This document shows positions 7,742-17,956 of a DNA stretch of 44,518 bases, piece after piece. Position numbers and translations under genes: made by a program. Every line of letters begins with the position of its first letter. Positions within the stretch are counted from its first letter, which is position 1. The stretch is taken from assembly GCA_024698145.1 (NCBI GenBank), contig JAILRO010000011.1:1-44518 (forward strand), written 5' to 3'. Source of the DNA: Lachnospiraceae bacterium (GTDB lineage: Bacteria > Bacillota > Clostridia > Lachnospirales > Lachnospiraceae). Below the pieces are notes generated by a model, which made no database searches, had not been told where the DNA came from, and saw nothing but the letters and a program-made list of their open reading frames with translations.

Positions 7742-7755
7742 ATATATGCACCTCC

Positions 7756-10700
7756 TTATTTATTATTAACCATTTTTGAAATAGAGTCAACAATCTCATT
7801 TAATGTTCCTACAAAGCTCTTAATACTCTTCTTCTCAACATCAATTTGAAATCCGGATTTTTCTCCCGAAACAACTTTGATATGATTCTTATATTTCTCA
7901 AGAAAAGCATTAAGTCCCTCCATATCAATATTGACACCTTCAACCATCTCTATAAGGACTTTGTTCATCTTGTACGAAACAGAAGTTATACAGGTTTCAT
8001 GTGCTTTTGCCTTAATAAGAGAAATGGTAAGAAGATTCTCAACGGGTGACGGCAGCTTTCCGAAACGGTCAATCAATTCTTCTTTCATATCATCGTAATC
8101 TTCATTACTGCATATACCCGATATCCTCTTATAAAGTTCAAGCTTCATCATTTCATTCTTAACATAAGAAGAAGGAATGAACGCATCTATCGGAAGTTCA
8201 ATCGAAGTCTCGAAATCTTCACGTTTCGTCTCGCCTTTCTGCTCAAGTATAGCGTCATTTAACATCTTACAATATAAGTCATAACCTACTGCTTCCATAT
8301 GACCGGACTGATCCATACCAAGAAGATTACCGGCACCTCGGATTTCCAAGTCACGCATTGATATCTTGTATCCCGAACCTAAATCCGTAAACTCTCTTAT
8401 TGCTTTAAGTCGCTTCTCAGCTGTTTCTCTCAAAAGTTTGTCGCGCTTATACATCAAGAAAGCATATGCTGTTCTGTCCGAACGTCCCACACGACCACGC
8501 AACTGATAAAGTTGCGCCAATCCAAAATTATCGGCATCATGGATTATCATCGTATTAACATTGGAAATATCAAGTCCGGTTTCAATAATTGTCGTTGTAA
8601 CCAATACATCTATTTCCTTATTGATAAATGCATACATTACATCTTCAAGTTCACGTTCCTTCATCTGACCGTGAGCATAAGAAACCCTCACGTCCGGCAT
8701 CATTCTCGAAAGTTCTGACGCAATATCGGAAATCGTATTGACACGGTTATACACATAGTACACCTGACCGCCTCTGGCTAGTTCTCTCTTAATGGCCTCT
8801 TTAACCATCTCCTGATTATACTCTAGAACATAAGTCTGTATCGCTTTTCTGTCAACCGGTGGTTCCTCTAAAAGACTCATATCACGTATTCCGATAAGAC
8901 TCATGTGAAGAGTACGCGGAATAGGTGTCGCGGTCAATGTAAGTACATCAACATTCTTCTTCATCTGTTTGATTTTCTCTTTGTGAGAGACACCAAAGCG
9001 TTGTTCCTCATCTATAATAAGGAGTCCCAAATTACGATAATCTATCTCTTTAGAAAGAAGCTTATGGGTACCGATTACTATATCAACCTGTCCCTTTTTC
9101 ATATTCTGGATTATTGTCCGTTGCTCTTTTGCCGAAAGAAATCTAGACATCATCGCTATCTTAATAGGATAATTCTCCATACGTTCACAAAACGTGTTGT
9201 AATGTTGCTGCGCAAGAATTGTCGTAGGAACAAGATATGCCACCTGCTTACCATCCTGCACAGCTTTAAATGCTGCCCTTATTGCAATCTCGGTTTTGCC
9301 GTATCCAACATCACCGCAAATCAAACGATCCATGATTTTATTACTTTCCATATCATGTTTCGTATCTTCTATCGCCTTTAACTGATCTTCCGTCTCTTCA
9401 TACGGGAACATTTCCTCAAACTCCCGCTGCCATACAGTATCATCCGAAAAAGCAAATCCCTCTGTCGCCTGTCTCACAGCATAAAGTTCGACAAGTTCTT
9501 TCGCAACAGTTGAAACTCTTTCTCTGACTCTCGACTTTGTTTTTTCCCATTCAGTTCCTCCAAGCTTATTAAGTCTTGGACGTCTTCCTTCTTTCGAGGA
9601 ATATTTCTGAATCATGTCCAACTGCGATACGAGTATATATAATTTCGAGCCACCGCTGTACTCTATACAAATATAGTCTTTGGTAACCTTATCAACTTCT
9701 ATCTTTTCTATTCCACGATATATTCCAAGCCCATGTCTTTCATGGACAATATAATCCCCGATATTAAGGTCATCGAAACTTTTGATTTTCTCTCCGGAAT
9801 ATAACTGTCTTCTTTTTAACTTAAGTCGCTGCTTACGTTGACCGAATATATCTCCCTCCGTAAGTACGACAAGCTTGATGGACGAAACCGTAAAACCATT
9901 TTTGAGTCTTCCGTCTGTAATCATCATTTCTCCTGCAGACAAAACCCTGTCCTTGTTGTCTGTAAAGAAGCATGTTACTTCCCTGTCATTAAGCTCATCC
10001 GCAAGTCTTTTTCCTCTCGTTGCCGAGGGTGAAAAAAGAATAATTCCATAGCCTTCTTTTTTCCAATTGTGTATATCCTTGATAAGCATATCCACACTGT
10101 GATGATATGCCGGAATAGATCGTGTCTCTATCTCCTTTTTGATTTTGGGTACAAATACATCACAACGTTCTCCGAGAAGACTGAACATTATCATGTCTCT
10201 TTTCATCAACTCGTGTCCGATTTTTTCGTAATCGAAAACAACCTCCGCCTGCCCCGGAAGCATATATCCTCCTTCGAGTCTGTCACGCATGCTCTCGGTA
10301 AATTCCATACGGCACACTTTCCCGCGCGCGCATATCTTTGATGGATCATCAAGAAGTATGATTGTATCCTCCGGCAAATAAGAAAGAAAACTTACAGGCT
10401 CGTCATAGAACATACCAATATATCCATCAATACCCATAGCACTGTTAAAGTTTTCAAGTTCCTCTTTAAGAGCTGCTATTTCTCTATTGATTCTTGCATA
10501 CTCTTCAGTTTTAAATGATTCCTTTAACTTCTTGGCGTACGCCTTGTGCTCTTTGTCAATCTTTTTAAGGCCTTTTTTGATTCTATCGTCATCAAGCACC
10601 ATTTCCGATGCAGGGAATATCTTTAGCAAATCAACCGTCTCTATACTTCTCTGACTTTCAACATCAAAACTTCTTATGCTGTCAATCTCATCACCCCAGA

Positions 10701-11274
10701 ACTCTATACGATAGGGACAATCACTACACATAGGGAAGATATCCAAGATACCTCCCCTTATAGAAAACTGACCAACTCCATCAACCTCATAGTTTCTCTC
10801 ATATCCTTCTGATATAAGACGTTCTTTCAACTCTTCAAGGCTTACTTCATCACCCTTATTCAATTGCATTACGTATTTTTCAATTTCAGAAACAGGTACA
10901 ACCTTATTAAGCAACGCATCTATTGATAAAACTATTGTTGTTGCGGTTTTATCAATCAATGCACGAATGACCTCCATTCGTTGCATAAGAATTGTGTGTC
11001 CGTGAATATCCGCACTGTAAAACAATACGTCCTTCGATGGATAATATAGTATGTTTCTGTCAAAGAATCGATAAGCCTCACTTATTTCTTTCGCCTTATC
11101 CTCACTGTAGGTTACAATCAACTTAAGTTGCTGTCCTGCCAAACAGTCCATGACATAGTATCTTCCATAACCATCCGTACCTGATATTTCAATAGGAAGA
11201 TTGTGATTCTTTTTTGCTTTGGTGTATATATCACCGATCGTTGAGTTTTGAAACGGTGCTACCAAACTGTTCAT
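7756..11274 (-). CDS. mfd: Transcription-repair coupling factor Mfd
   Basis: This 1172-residue DNA translocase removes stalled RNA polymerase and recruits UvrA. In order it has an N-terminal UvrB-like module (to about 300), the RNA-polymerase-interacting CarD-like domain (about 500-570, FDDLNIGDYIVHERHGLGIY), a helicase core with Walker A GDVGYGKTE (about 654-662) and DEEQ box (about 755-758), LTATPIPRT, the second RecA lobe with QLRGRVGRSDR, and a C-terminal TRCF domain. Length is normal. A GTG at 11289 is in frame, but the ATG at 11274 has GGGGAG six bases upstream and is preferred. It begins 11 bp after the yhaM stop in a long operon. Confidence 0.97.
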   Translation of the reverse strand: MNSLVAPFQNSTIGDIYTKAKKNHNLPIEISGTDGYGRYYVMDCLAGQQLKLIVTYSEDKAKEISEAYRFFDRNILYYPSKDVLFYSADIHGHTILMQRMEVIRALIDKTATTIVLSIDALLNKVVPVSEIEKYVMQLNKGDEVSLEELKERLISEGYERNYEVDGVGQFSIRGGILDIFPMCSDCPYRIEFWGDEIDSIRSFDVESQRSIETVDLLKIFPASEMVLDDDRIKKGLKKIDKEHKAYAKKLKESFKTEEYARINREIAALKEELENFNSAMGIDGYIGMFYDEPVSFLSYLPEDTIILLDDPSKICARGKVCRMEFTESMRDRLEGGYMLPGQAEVVFDYEKIGHELMKRDMIMFSLLGERCDVFVPKIKKEIETRSIPAYHHSVDMLIKDIHNWKKEGYGIILFSPSATRGKRLADELNDREVTCFFTDNKDRVLSAGEMMITDGRLKNGFTVSSIKLVVLTEGDIFGQRKQRLKLKRRQLYSGEKIKSFDDLNIGDYIVHERHGLGIYRGIEKIEVDKVTKDYICIEYSGGSKLYILVSQLDMIQKYSSKEGRRPRLNKLGGTEWEKTKSRVRERVSTVAKELVELYAVRQATEGFAFSDDTVWQREFEEMFPYEETEDQLKAIEDTKHDMESNKIMDRLICGDVGYGKTEIAIRAAFKAVQDGKQVAYLVPTTILAQQHYNTFCERMENYPIKIAMMSRFLSAKEQRTIIQNMKKGQVDIVIGTHKLLSKEIDYRNLGLLIIDEEQRFGVSHKEKIKQMKKNVDVLTLTATPIPRTLHMSLIGIRDMSLLEEPPVDRKAIQTYVLEYNQEMVKEAIKRELARGGQVYYVYNRVNTISDIASELSRMMPDVRVSYAHGQMKERELEDVMYAFINKEIDVLVTTTIIETGLDISNVNTMIIHDADNFGLAQLYQLRGRVGRSDRTAYAFLMYKRDKLLRETAEKRLKAIREFTDLGSGYKISMRDLEIRGAGNLLGMDQSGHMEAVGYDLYCKMLNDAILEQKGETKREDFETSIELPIDAFIPSSYVKNEMMKLELYKRISGICSNEDYDDMKEELIDRFGKLPSPVENLLTISLIKAKAHETCITSVSYKMNKVLIEMVEGVNIDMEGLNAFLEKYKNHIKVVSGEKSGFQIDVEKKSIKSFVGTLNEIVDSISKMVNNK

Positions 11275-11285
11275 ATATACTCCCC

Positions 11286-12233
11286 TCACATTCCGGAAGT
11301 TCCTCTGATATTGGAATCAAACATTTTGTTATATCCAATCCATTCTCCCGGCTTATTACCATTATTATTGAGAAGTTCCGCAAAGCCTTCTAATTTGGCA
11401 TCCGTATTATCAGCAAACGCCAATGCGACAGCTTCAACTAATGCCGGTTTCTTCGGTGAACCATATTCTAACTCACCATGATGAGCTAATATACAATGTT
11501 TAAGTTCATTTGCTGTAACTTCCGGAAATCCTTCTATATTTCTGATTCTCTCTTCAATTATAATTACACCTTTTACAATGTGACCAATAAGCTGACCTTC
11601 ATCGGTATAGTCATTCTCCGGAAACTGCGATATCTCATCAATCTTGCCAATATCATGACACAAGGCTGCAGTAATCAATAAATCTCTTTTTAATATCGGA
11701 TAATTAGTTGTGTAGTAGTCGCACATCTTTGCAACCGAAAGACTGTGTTCCAACAAACCACCCACAAAATTGTGGTGCATTGTCTTTGCCGCAGAATGCA
11801 TACGAAAACGTTTTGCAAAATCCTTATCCTCAACAAACAAAGAATTGAGCAACTTGTTCAAATGCACATCCTTAACAGAGTCGATAAGGCCAACCATTTC
11901 CTTATACATTTCATCTATATTCTTGGTTGTATACGGCATGTAATCCGCAGGATCATATTCACCTTCAGAAGCTTTTCTTACTCTTCTGACATTTAACTGC
12001 AAAGCGCCCTGATAACTTATAACTTGAGCATCCACCTGGATATAATCCATAGAATCAAAGTGTTCAATTCCATTATTGATATCCCATATTTTAGCATCTA
12101 CCGATCCCGTTTTATCATTTAACGACATAGAATAGTAAGTCTTTCCTGCCTTAGTCTGAAGATTTCTCTTATTCTTGCACAAGTAAATTGAAGATATATT
12201 ATCTCCCTCTCTGATGTCCGCAATGAAACGCAT
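11286..12233 (-). CDS. yhaM: 3'-5' exoribonuclease YhaM-type (OB-fold plus HD domain)
   Basis: This 315-residue cytoplasmic nuclease has an N-terminal OB-fold (about 12-95, including TYYSMSLNDKTGSVDAKIWD) and a metal-binding HD domain (about 150-280) with HHNFVGGLLEHSLSV, ALCHDIGKI, LIGHIVKG and ILAHHGELEYGSP. This is the YhaM/CBF1 arrangement, and the length matches B. subtilis YhaM. Known members trim RNA 3' ends and also cut single-stranded DNA. It lies between the histidine kinase (20-bp gap) and mfd (11-bp gap) and is probably cotranscribed with both. Confidence 0.92.
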   Translation of the reverse strand: MRFIADIREGDNISSIYLCKNKRNLQTKAGKTYYSMSLNDKTGSVDAKIWDINNGIEHFDSMDYIQVDAQVISYQGALQLNVRRVRKASEGEYDPADYMPYTTKNIDEMYKEMVGLIDSVKDVHLNKLLNSLFVEDKDFAKRFRMHSAAKTMHHNFVGGLLEHSLSVAKMCDYYTTNYPILKRDLLITAALCHDIGKIDEISQFPENDYTDEGQLIGHIVKGVIIIEERIRNIEGFPEVTANELKHCILAHHGELEYGSPKKPALVEAVALAFADNTDAKLEGFAELLNNNGNKPGEWIGYNKMFDSNIRGTSGM

Positions 12234-12253
12234 ATATATACTCCTTCCATTAA

Positions 12254-13684
12254 TTACACGTCATTTGTTATTTCCTTGGCAAACGGCAATGAGAATATAA
12301 ACTCGCATCCATTTCCTTCCGAGCTTATAAGATCAATGTATTCGCCATGAGCCTTGATTATTTCTTTTGTTATCGCAAGTCCCAAACCGGTACCCTGTTT
12401 GTCCTTACCTCTGGATGCATCGGTTTTGTAGAAACGATCCCATATCTTGTTCTGGTTTTCTTTTTCAATACCGGGACCCTGATCTTTGATGGAAATGATA
12501 ACCTTGTCATTCTTATTGGTAATCGTAGCAACAAGTTTTCCGTTTTCCGGACTGAACTTAATTGCATTGTCAACGAGATTAAATATAACCTGACCTATTT
12601 TCATTTTGTCTGCATACACTTCCGTATATTCAGCAGGACAATTAATTCTAAAATCAATATTCTTCTTTTCACATTGAACTTCCACAGTACTTCTTGTAAG
12701 ACGTATAACATCTACCACATCAAAGTTTGAACATGAAAGTACAGGACCATATGTATCGAAGTTGTTAAGTTCAAGCAGACCTTCTGTAAGTTTGGTCAAA
12801 CGTTTTGATTCATTTAATACAACCAACAGATATCTGCCGTACTTCTCCGGTGGAATCGTACCGTCTATCATTGCCTGGATATAACCCTTAATAGATGTAA
12901 GTGGCGAACGGAAATCATGCGAAATATTAGCTATGAAGTTTTTTCTGTACTCATCGAGCTTACTTAACTCATCCGCCATATACTCCAAAGACTCTGCAAG
13001 TTCTCCTATCTCATCATCTCTCGAAACTCCTGTCTTGGCATCAAAGTTTCCCTTTGCATATTCTCTCGCAACATTATTAAGTTTCTTAATCGGTCGAAGA
13101 ACGCTTCCTGAGAGATAGAATAATACAAGTCCAATAAACAGAAGAATTACAACGAATGGCATGTACATAATTCCCAGCATCTCTTTTCTAATATCGTCCA
13201 TTTCAGATACCGAAGTATGCAATACAAGAAAACCAACGACCTTACTGTATTTTTTTATTGGCACACCGACACTGATCATCGTGCTGTCAAAGACACCATA
13301 AAAATTACCGGACATAGTAAAGCCCTGGTCAGCCGTCAGCGCCACATCAAGTTTTCTAAGATTCTTTGGAATCTTTTCCACATGGTCTTTACCGGAAGCT
13401 GCAATCAGCTTGCCATCACGATCATAATACCATACATTACACTTAAGCGCTTCCTCAAACTCATTGAGTCTGATTTGCAGTTCCTCTTCTGATGTTACAC
13501 CCTCAATGTACGGTGCAATTGTTTGTTCCGAGAGCAGCAAAGATTCATTACCAAGTGTAAGTTGCTTTTCCTTTACGAGAGCATGTTGCGTTTCATAAGT
13601 TGTATATCCCGCCAATGAAACAAACACTATAAGCAAAACTATTACTATAATAACTATTACCCTGTCAAAAAAGGTACGTTTCAT
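12254..13684 (-). CDS. Membrane sensor histidine kinase
   Basis: This 476-residue kinase has a first membrane segment at about 8-28, an extracytoplasmic sensor region (about 30-170, PAS/Cache-like, with CNVWYYDRDGKLIAAS), a second membrane segment at about 172-193, a HAMP linker (about 195-245), a HisKA domain with ISHDFRSPL (phospho-acceptor His256), and an ATPase domain with N-box FNLVDNAIKFS (Asn369/Asn373), G1 DQGPG and G2 GTGLGL. It lies 3 bp downstream of the response regulator gene, so the two form a classical pair. The signal is unknown; the VanW-like cell-wall gene in the same operon hints at envelope sensing, but only by context. Confidence 0.95.
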   Translation of the reverse strand: MKRTFFDRVIVIIVIVLLIVFVSLAGYTTYETQHALVKEKQLTLGNESLLLSEQTIAPYIEGVTSEEELQIRLNEFEEALKCNVWYYDRDGKLIAASGKDHVEKIPKNLRKLDVALTADQGFTMSGNFYGVFDSTMISVGVPIKKYSKVVGFLVLHTSVSEMDDIRKEMLGIMYMPFVVILLFIGLVLFYLSGSVLRPIKKLNNVAREYAKGNFDAKTGVSRDDEIGELAESLEYMADELSKLDEYRKNFIANISHDFRSPLTSIKGYIQAMIDGTIPPEKYGRYLLVVLNESKRLTKLTEGLLELNNFDTYGPVLSCSNFDVVDVIRLTRSTVEVQCEKKNIDFRINCPAEYTEVYADKMKIGQVIFNLVDNAIKFSPENGKLVATITNKNDKVIISIKDQGPGIEKENQNKIWDRFYKTDASRGKDKQGTGLGLAITKEIIKAHGEYIDLISSEGNGCEFIFSLPFAKEITNDV

Positions 13685-13687
13685 CTA

Positions 13688-14389
13688 TTACTTCACCTCA
13701 AACTTGTAACCTATTCCCCAAACTGTAGCAATTGACCAGTTGTTCTCATCCTTTATCTTTTCCCTGATTCGTTTAACATGAACATCAACTGTTCGCGTAT
13801 CACCTATGTAATCGTAACCCCATATTTTGTCAAGCAATTGTTCTCTTGTAAAAACCTGATTGGGTCTGCTTGCCATAAAATGCAAAAGTTCCAATTCTTT
13901 AGGCGGCATTTCCACCTGCTTGCCATTGTAAACAACAGAATAACTTGTGATATTAACAGACAAACCTTCGTACTCAACCACTTCTTCACCTTCAGGGACA
14001 GCTGCATTAACATCTTCCTTGTCTCCAACGCGACGAAGTATCGCCTGAACTCTGGCAACCAATTCGTTAGAATCAAAAGGCTTGATAATATAATCATCTG
14101 CGCCAATCTTAAGGCCTAATACCTTATCAAAAACCTCGCCCTTAGCAGAAAGCATAATAATCGGCACACTGCTTATCTTACGAATCTCTCTGCAGACATC
14201 ATAGCCATCCATTCCGGGAAGCATTATATCAAGAAGAATAATATCCGGATGATAGATTTTAAACATCTCTATCGCTTTTTCGCCATTATGTGCAACCTCT
14301 GTATCAAAGCACTCCTTTATTAAATATAAAGAAATCAACTCAGCAATATTCTCGTCATCATCGACAATGAGCACTTTCTTCTTATCCAT
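13688..14389 (-). CDS. OmpR/PhoB-family response regulator
   Basis: The 233-residue regulator has a receiver domain at about 1-120 with the acidic cluster VDDDEN, phospho-acceptor Asp54 (LLDIMLPGMDG), and the conserved Lys in IKPF. The C-terminal winged helix is at about 140-231 (PPKELELLHFMASRPNQVFTR, DTRTVDVHVKRIREKI). It belongs with the kinase immediately downstream (3-bp gap) and lies 13 bp after mutS2. The ATG follows AGGAGG. Target promoters cannot be deduced. Confidence 0.96.
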   Translation of the reverse strand: MDKKKVLIVDDDENIAELISLYLIKECFDTEVAHNGEKAIEMFKIYHPDIILLDIMLPGMDGYDVCREIRKISSVPIIMLSAKGEVFDKVLGLKIGADDYIIKPFDSNELVARVQAILRRVGDKEDVNAAVPEGEEVVEYEGLSVNITSYSVVYNGKQVEMPPKELELLHFMASRPNQVFTREQLLDKIWGYDYIGDTRTVDVHVKRIREKIKDENNWSIATVWGIGYKFEVK

Positions 14390-14402
14390 TCCTGCCTCCT
14401 TA

Positions 14403-16805
14403 CTATAACTCTACTATTGTTACTCCTGCATCACCTTCGCCAAATTCTCCCAGACGGTATGATTTGACGTAGGACTGTTTCTTCAGATAATTGTGAATAC
14501 CATTTCTTAACGCACCGGTTCCCTTTCCGTGAACAACCCTGACTTTGTCAAGATGTGCCAAGCACGCGTCATCTAAATATTTATCAAGTTCCATTATGGC
14601 ATCATCAACAGTAAGTCCCAAAAGATTAATCTCCGGTTTGATGTTTCTCGACTTTCCTGTCGAACCACCATATGTATTAACTCTGTATTTCTTATTATCA
14701 TTCTTCTTGTTGGACGTAGTCTCTTTGACAATCTCAACATCACTAATCTTAACCGTACTTTGCAAAATACCCATCTGCACGGTAAGTTCTCCCTTATGAT
14801 TAGGAAGCGAGCGTACAATACCATCTGCATTCATGCTAATAACATGCACAGAATCTCCGAGATGAAAATCCGAAGCCTTGGCATTTGATTTCCTATTAGG
14901 TTTCTTGTCCTCAAGAGAGCCACGCACGGAATTAAGTTTTTTCCTTATTGCGTCTCTTTCCTGCTCCATCTCCTTGTTGGAAGCCTTGCCCGACTTATCC
15001 CAATTATTATACTTCCTTATGGACTCATCTGCAAATGTTTTCGCCTCTTGAATTATTTCCTCGGCCTGCATTCTGGCATTTCTTAAAACATCCTGTTTTC
15101 TCTGTTCTATATGCTCATTCTTCGATGCAAGACGACTCTTTAATTGTTCAATCTCTGCCTTATATGCAGTAATCTCTTCCTGCTCATTTATTATCGTCTG
15201 CTTTGCCTTATGAATATCAGCAAGCAGAGTCTCCATATCAACTGTAGAAGAATCAATCTGATTCCTTGCCGCATCAATTACACTATCATCCATCCCAAGC
15301 TTCTTGGCAATTGCAAACGCATTCGACTTTCCCGGAATTCCAATAAGTAAATGATACGTTGGTGACAATGTTTCCACATCAAACTCACAGCTGGCATTCT
15401 CAATACCTTCCGTTGTCATTGCAAAAGTTTTAAGTTCGCTGTAATGTGTCGTTGCCATACATCTGACATCTCTGTTATGAAGACTATTAAGTATTGAAAT
15501 TGCAAGTGCAGATCCTTCCACAGGGTCAGTTCCACCTCCAAGTTCATCAAAGAGCACAAGCGTATTGCTTGTTGCATGCTTCATAATATAAACAATATTT
15601 GTCATATGAGATGAAAATGTGCTTAAACTTTGTTCTATACTCTGCTCATCACCGATATCTGCAAATACATCATCAAATACCGAAAGCACCGAGCCCTGGA
15701 ATGCAGGTATGTGTAGTCCTGACTGTCCCATAAGTGTAAACAGACCAAGTGTCTTTAACGACACCGTCTTACCACCGGTGTTCGGTCCGGTAATAATAAG
15801 CATTGTAAAGTCATCTCCTAGCCTTATATCAACTGGAACAACTTTATCCTTTTCAAGTAATGGATGTCTTCCCTTCTTGATTTCTATTTTCCTGTCATCA
15901 TTAAACTCCGGCATAGTTCCGTCGTAAGACTTTGCATAAGAAGCTTTTGCGAAAATGAAATCCAACTTTGTCAAAAGTTCAAAATCTGAAATCAGAGTGT
16001 CTCTGCATAGAGCAACCTGCTCACTGAGTGCAGCAAGAATTCTCTCTATTTCTATTGCTTCATTTATCTCAAGTTCTTTTAACTCATTATTAAGATTAAC
16101 TACTGCCATAGGTTCTATGAAAAATGTAGAACCACTTCCCGACTGGTCGTGAACCATTCCCGGAAAATGACCTTTGTACTCCGACTTAACCGGAATACAA
16201 TAACGACCGTTTCTCATTGTTACTATGGCATCCTGAAGCATTGTTTGGTTATCCTGTGTAGCAACAATCTTACTTAAAATATCATGTACCTTGCCGTTAA
16301 CCTGCTTCATTTCTCTTCTTATTGACTTAAGACTTGGCGATGCATCATCAGCTATCTCGTCTTCCGAAATAATACATCTGTTAATCTCTTTTGCAAGGTG
16401 TTCAAGAGGAATAAGGCTGTCAAAATATCCGGTAAGGGAATCATTTCTTGTTACGACACCCTCCTCGTCTTTGTTCTGCGCCTTTTCACCATACTGTTTG
16501 GCATGCTCACAGACTTTAAGCAGTTTGGCAACATCCAAAAGCTCTCTGACGGAAAGTTGCGCACCAACCTCCGCTCTTTTCATAGCTTCATTTATCGGAT
16601 AGACACCGGAAAAAGACACACCTCCCTGCTGATATACTCTGGCAAGTGCATCTGCTGTTTCCTCCTGTTGCTTCGTTATCTCTATTATGTCGGTGGACGG
16701 CTTTAGCTTTTCACACATTCTCTTGCCCGACGGCGTAGTTGCAAACGAAGTCAACTGTTCTATTATTTTGTAATACTCAAGTACCCTTAGGGTTCTTTTA
16801 TTCAT
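14403..16805 (-). CDS. mutS2: MutS2 ATPase/endonuclease
   Basis: This 800-residue MutS2 has the core and clamp regions at about 1-300, an ATPase domain with Walker A GPNTGGKT (340-347) and Walker B LVLFDELGGGTDP (417-429), a long coiled coil (about 510-640), and a C-terminal Smr nuclease domain (about 726-800) with HGKGTGALR. MutS2 acts on branched DNA to limit recombination and, in B. subtilis, also rescues collided ribosomes; it lacks the mismatch-reading domain of MutS. Its ATG overlaps the aminotransferase stop in ATGA, indicating translational coupling. Length is normal. Confidence 0.97.
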   Translation of the reverse strand: MNKRTLRVLEYYKIIEQLTSFATTPSGKRMCEKLKPSTDIIEITKQQEETADALARVYQQGGVSFSGVYPINEAMKRAEVGAQLSVRELLDVAKLLKVCEHAKQYGEKAQNKDEEGVVTRNDSLTGYFDSLIPLEHLAKEINRCIISEDEIADDASPSLKSIRREMKQVNGKVHDILSKIVATQDNQTMLQDAIVTMRNGRYCIPVKSEYKGHFPGMVHDQSGSGSTFFIEPMAVVNLNNELKELEINEAIEIERILAALSEQVALCRDTLISDFELLTKLDFIFAKASYAKSYDGTMPEFNDDRKIEIKKGRHPLLEKDKVVPVDIRLGDDFTMLIITGPNTGGKTVSLKTLGLFTLMGQSGLHIPAFQGSVLSVFDDVFADIGDEQSIEQSLSTFSSHMTNIVYIMKHATSNTLVLFDELGGGTDPVEGSALAISILNSLHNRDVRCMATTHYSELKTFAMTTEGIENASCEFDVETLSPTYHLLIGIPGKSNAFAIAKKLGMDDSVIDAARNQIDSSTVDMETLLADIHKAKQTIINEQEEITAYKAEIEQLKSRLASKNEHIEQRKQDVLRNARMQAEEIIQEAKTFADESIRKYNNWDKSGKASNKEMEQERDAIRKKLNSVRGSLEDKKPNRKSNAKASDFHLGDSVHVISMNADGIVRSLPNHKGELTVQMGILQSTVKISDVEIVKETTSNKKNDNKKYRVNTYGGSTGKSRNIKPEINLLGLTVDDAIMELDKYLDDACLAHLDKVRVVHGKGTGALRNGIHNYLKKQSYVKSYRLGEFGEGDAGVTIVEL

Positions 16806-17956
16806 TCCTTAATAAACTCCTTAATTCTACCAATTGCTTCCTTAAGTTCATCAAGACTGTATGCATAGGAAATTCGAAGGAAGCCCTCTCCGCATTGTCC
16901 GAACGCATCACCCGGAACAACAGCAAGTTTCTTGCTCTTTAGAAGTTTTGTTGCAAACTCCTCTGAGCTCATTCCAAACTTTTTGATACATGGGAACATG
17001 TAAAATGCCCCCTTTGGTTCAAAACACGGCATATCCATCTCTTTAAACTCATTAAGCAAATATCTTCTTCTCTGGTCATAAGACTGTCTCATCTGTTCAA
17101 CATCTTTGTCGCAATCCCTAAGTGCTACAACGGCAGCATACTGGCTTGTTGTCGGAGCACACATAATCGCGAACTGATGAATCTTTGTCATTTGCTCTAT
17201 AATCATGGCAGGTCCTAATGCATATCCAAGTCTCCATCCTGTCATCGCAAACGCTTTGGAAAAACCATTGATTACTATCGTTCGTTCTTTCATTTTAGGG
17301 AGTGACGCGATACTTACATGCTTTCCGCTATATGTAAGTTCAGCATATATTTCATCAGAAATTACAATAAGGTCATGGCGCAAAACCACTTCTGCTATCG
17401 CCTCAAGATCCTCTTTCTCCATAATTGCTCCTGTTGGATTATTCGGGAACGACAGGCAGAGAATCTTTGTCTTATCTGTAATTGCATCTTCCAACTCCTG
17501 TGCAGTCAGTCGAAATTCATTCTCATTTTTTAAAGAAATGGTAACCGGAACTCCACCTGCAAGTTCCACGCAAGGCACGTAAGAAACATAGCAAGGTTCC
17601 GGAATAATAACCTCATCACCCGGGTTAAGCATAGCCCTCAGTGCCATATCAATTCCCTCGCTGCCTCCAACAGTAACAATCGTCTCTGTCTTAGGATCAT
17701 ACGTCATACCAAAACGTCTTTCCGTATAATTACATATCTCTGTACGAAGTTCCATAAGTCCTGCATTGGAAGTATAGAAAGTACGTCCTCTTTCAAGAGA
17801 ATAAATACCCTCTTCGCGAATATTCCATGGCGTGTCAAAATCCGGTTCGCCAACACCTAACGATATTGCATCCGGCATCTCACTTACAACATCAAAGAAC
17901 TTTCTAATGCCCGATGGTTTCATCTTAATTACTGTATCTGATAATGGATTTCTCAT
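16802..17956 (-). CDS. PLP-dependent aminotransferase, class I/II
   Basis: This 384-residue fold-type I aminotransferase (aspartate/aromatic group) shows SFPNNPTG (Asn172 region), Asp201 and Tyr204 in SDEIYAELTY, the PLP lysine Lys234 in GFSKAFAMTGWRLGYA, and a C-terminal FLRISYA with the substrate-carboxylate Arg. It moves an amino group between an amino acid and a 2-oxo acid; exact substrates are not predictable. It overlaps the Lrp-family regulator gene by 4 bp upstream and mutS2 by 4 bp downstream, so the regulator may act on this amino-acid step. Confidence 0.93.
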   Translation of the reverse strand: MRNPLSDTVIKMKPSGIRKFFDVVSEMPDAISLGVGEPDFDTPWNIREEGIYSLERGRTFYTSNAGLMELRTEICNYTERRFGMTYDPKTETIVTVGGSEGIDMALRAMLNPGDEVIIPEPCYVSYVPCVELAGGVPVTISLKNENEFRLTAQELEDAITDKTKILCLSFPNNPTGAIMEKEDLEAIAEVVLRHDLIVISDEIYAELTYSGKHVSIASLPKMKERTIVINGFSKAFAMTGWRLGYALGPAMIIEQMTKIHQFAIMCAPTTSQYAAVVALRDCDKDVEQMRQSYDQRRRYLLNEFKEMDMPCFEPKGAFYMFPCIKKFGMSSEEFATKLLKSKKLAVVPGDAFGQCGEGFLRISYAYSLDELKEAIGRIKEFIKE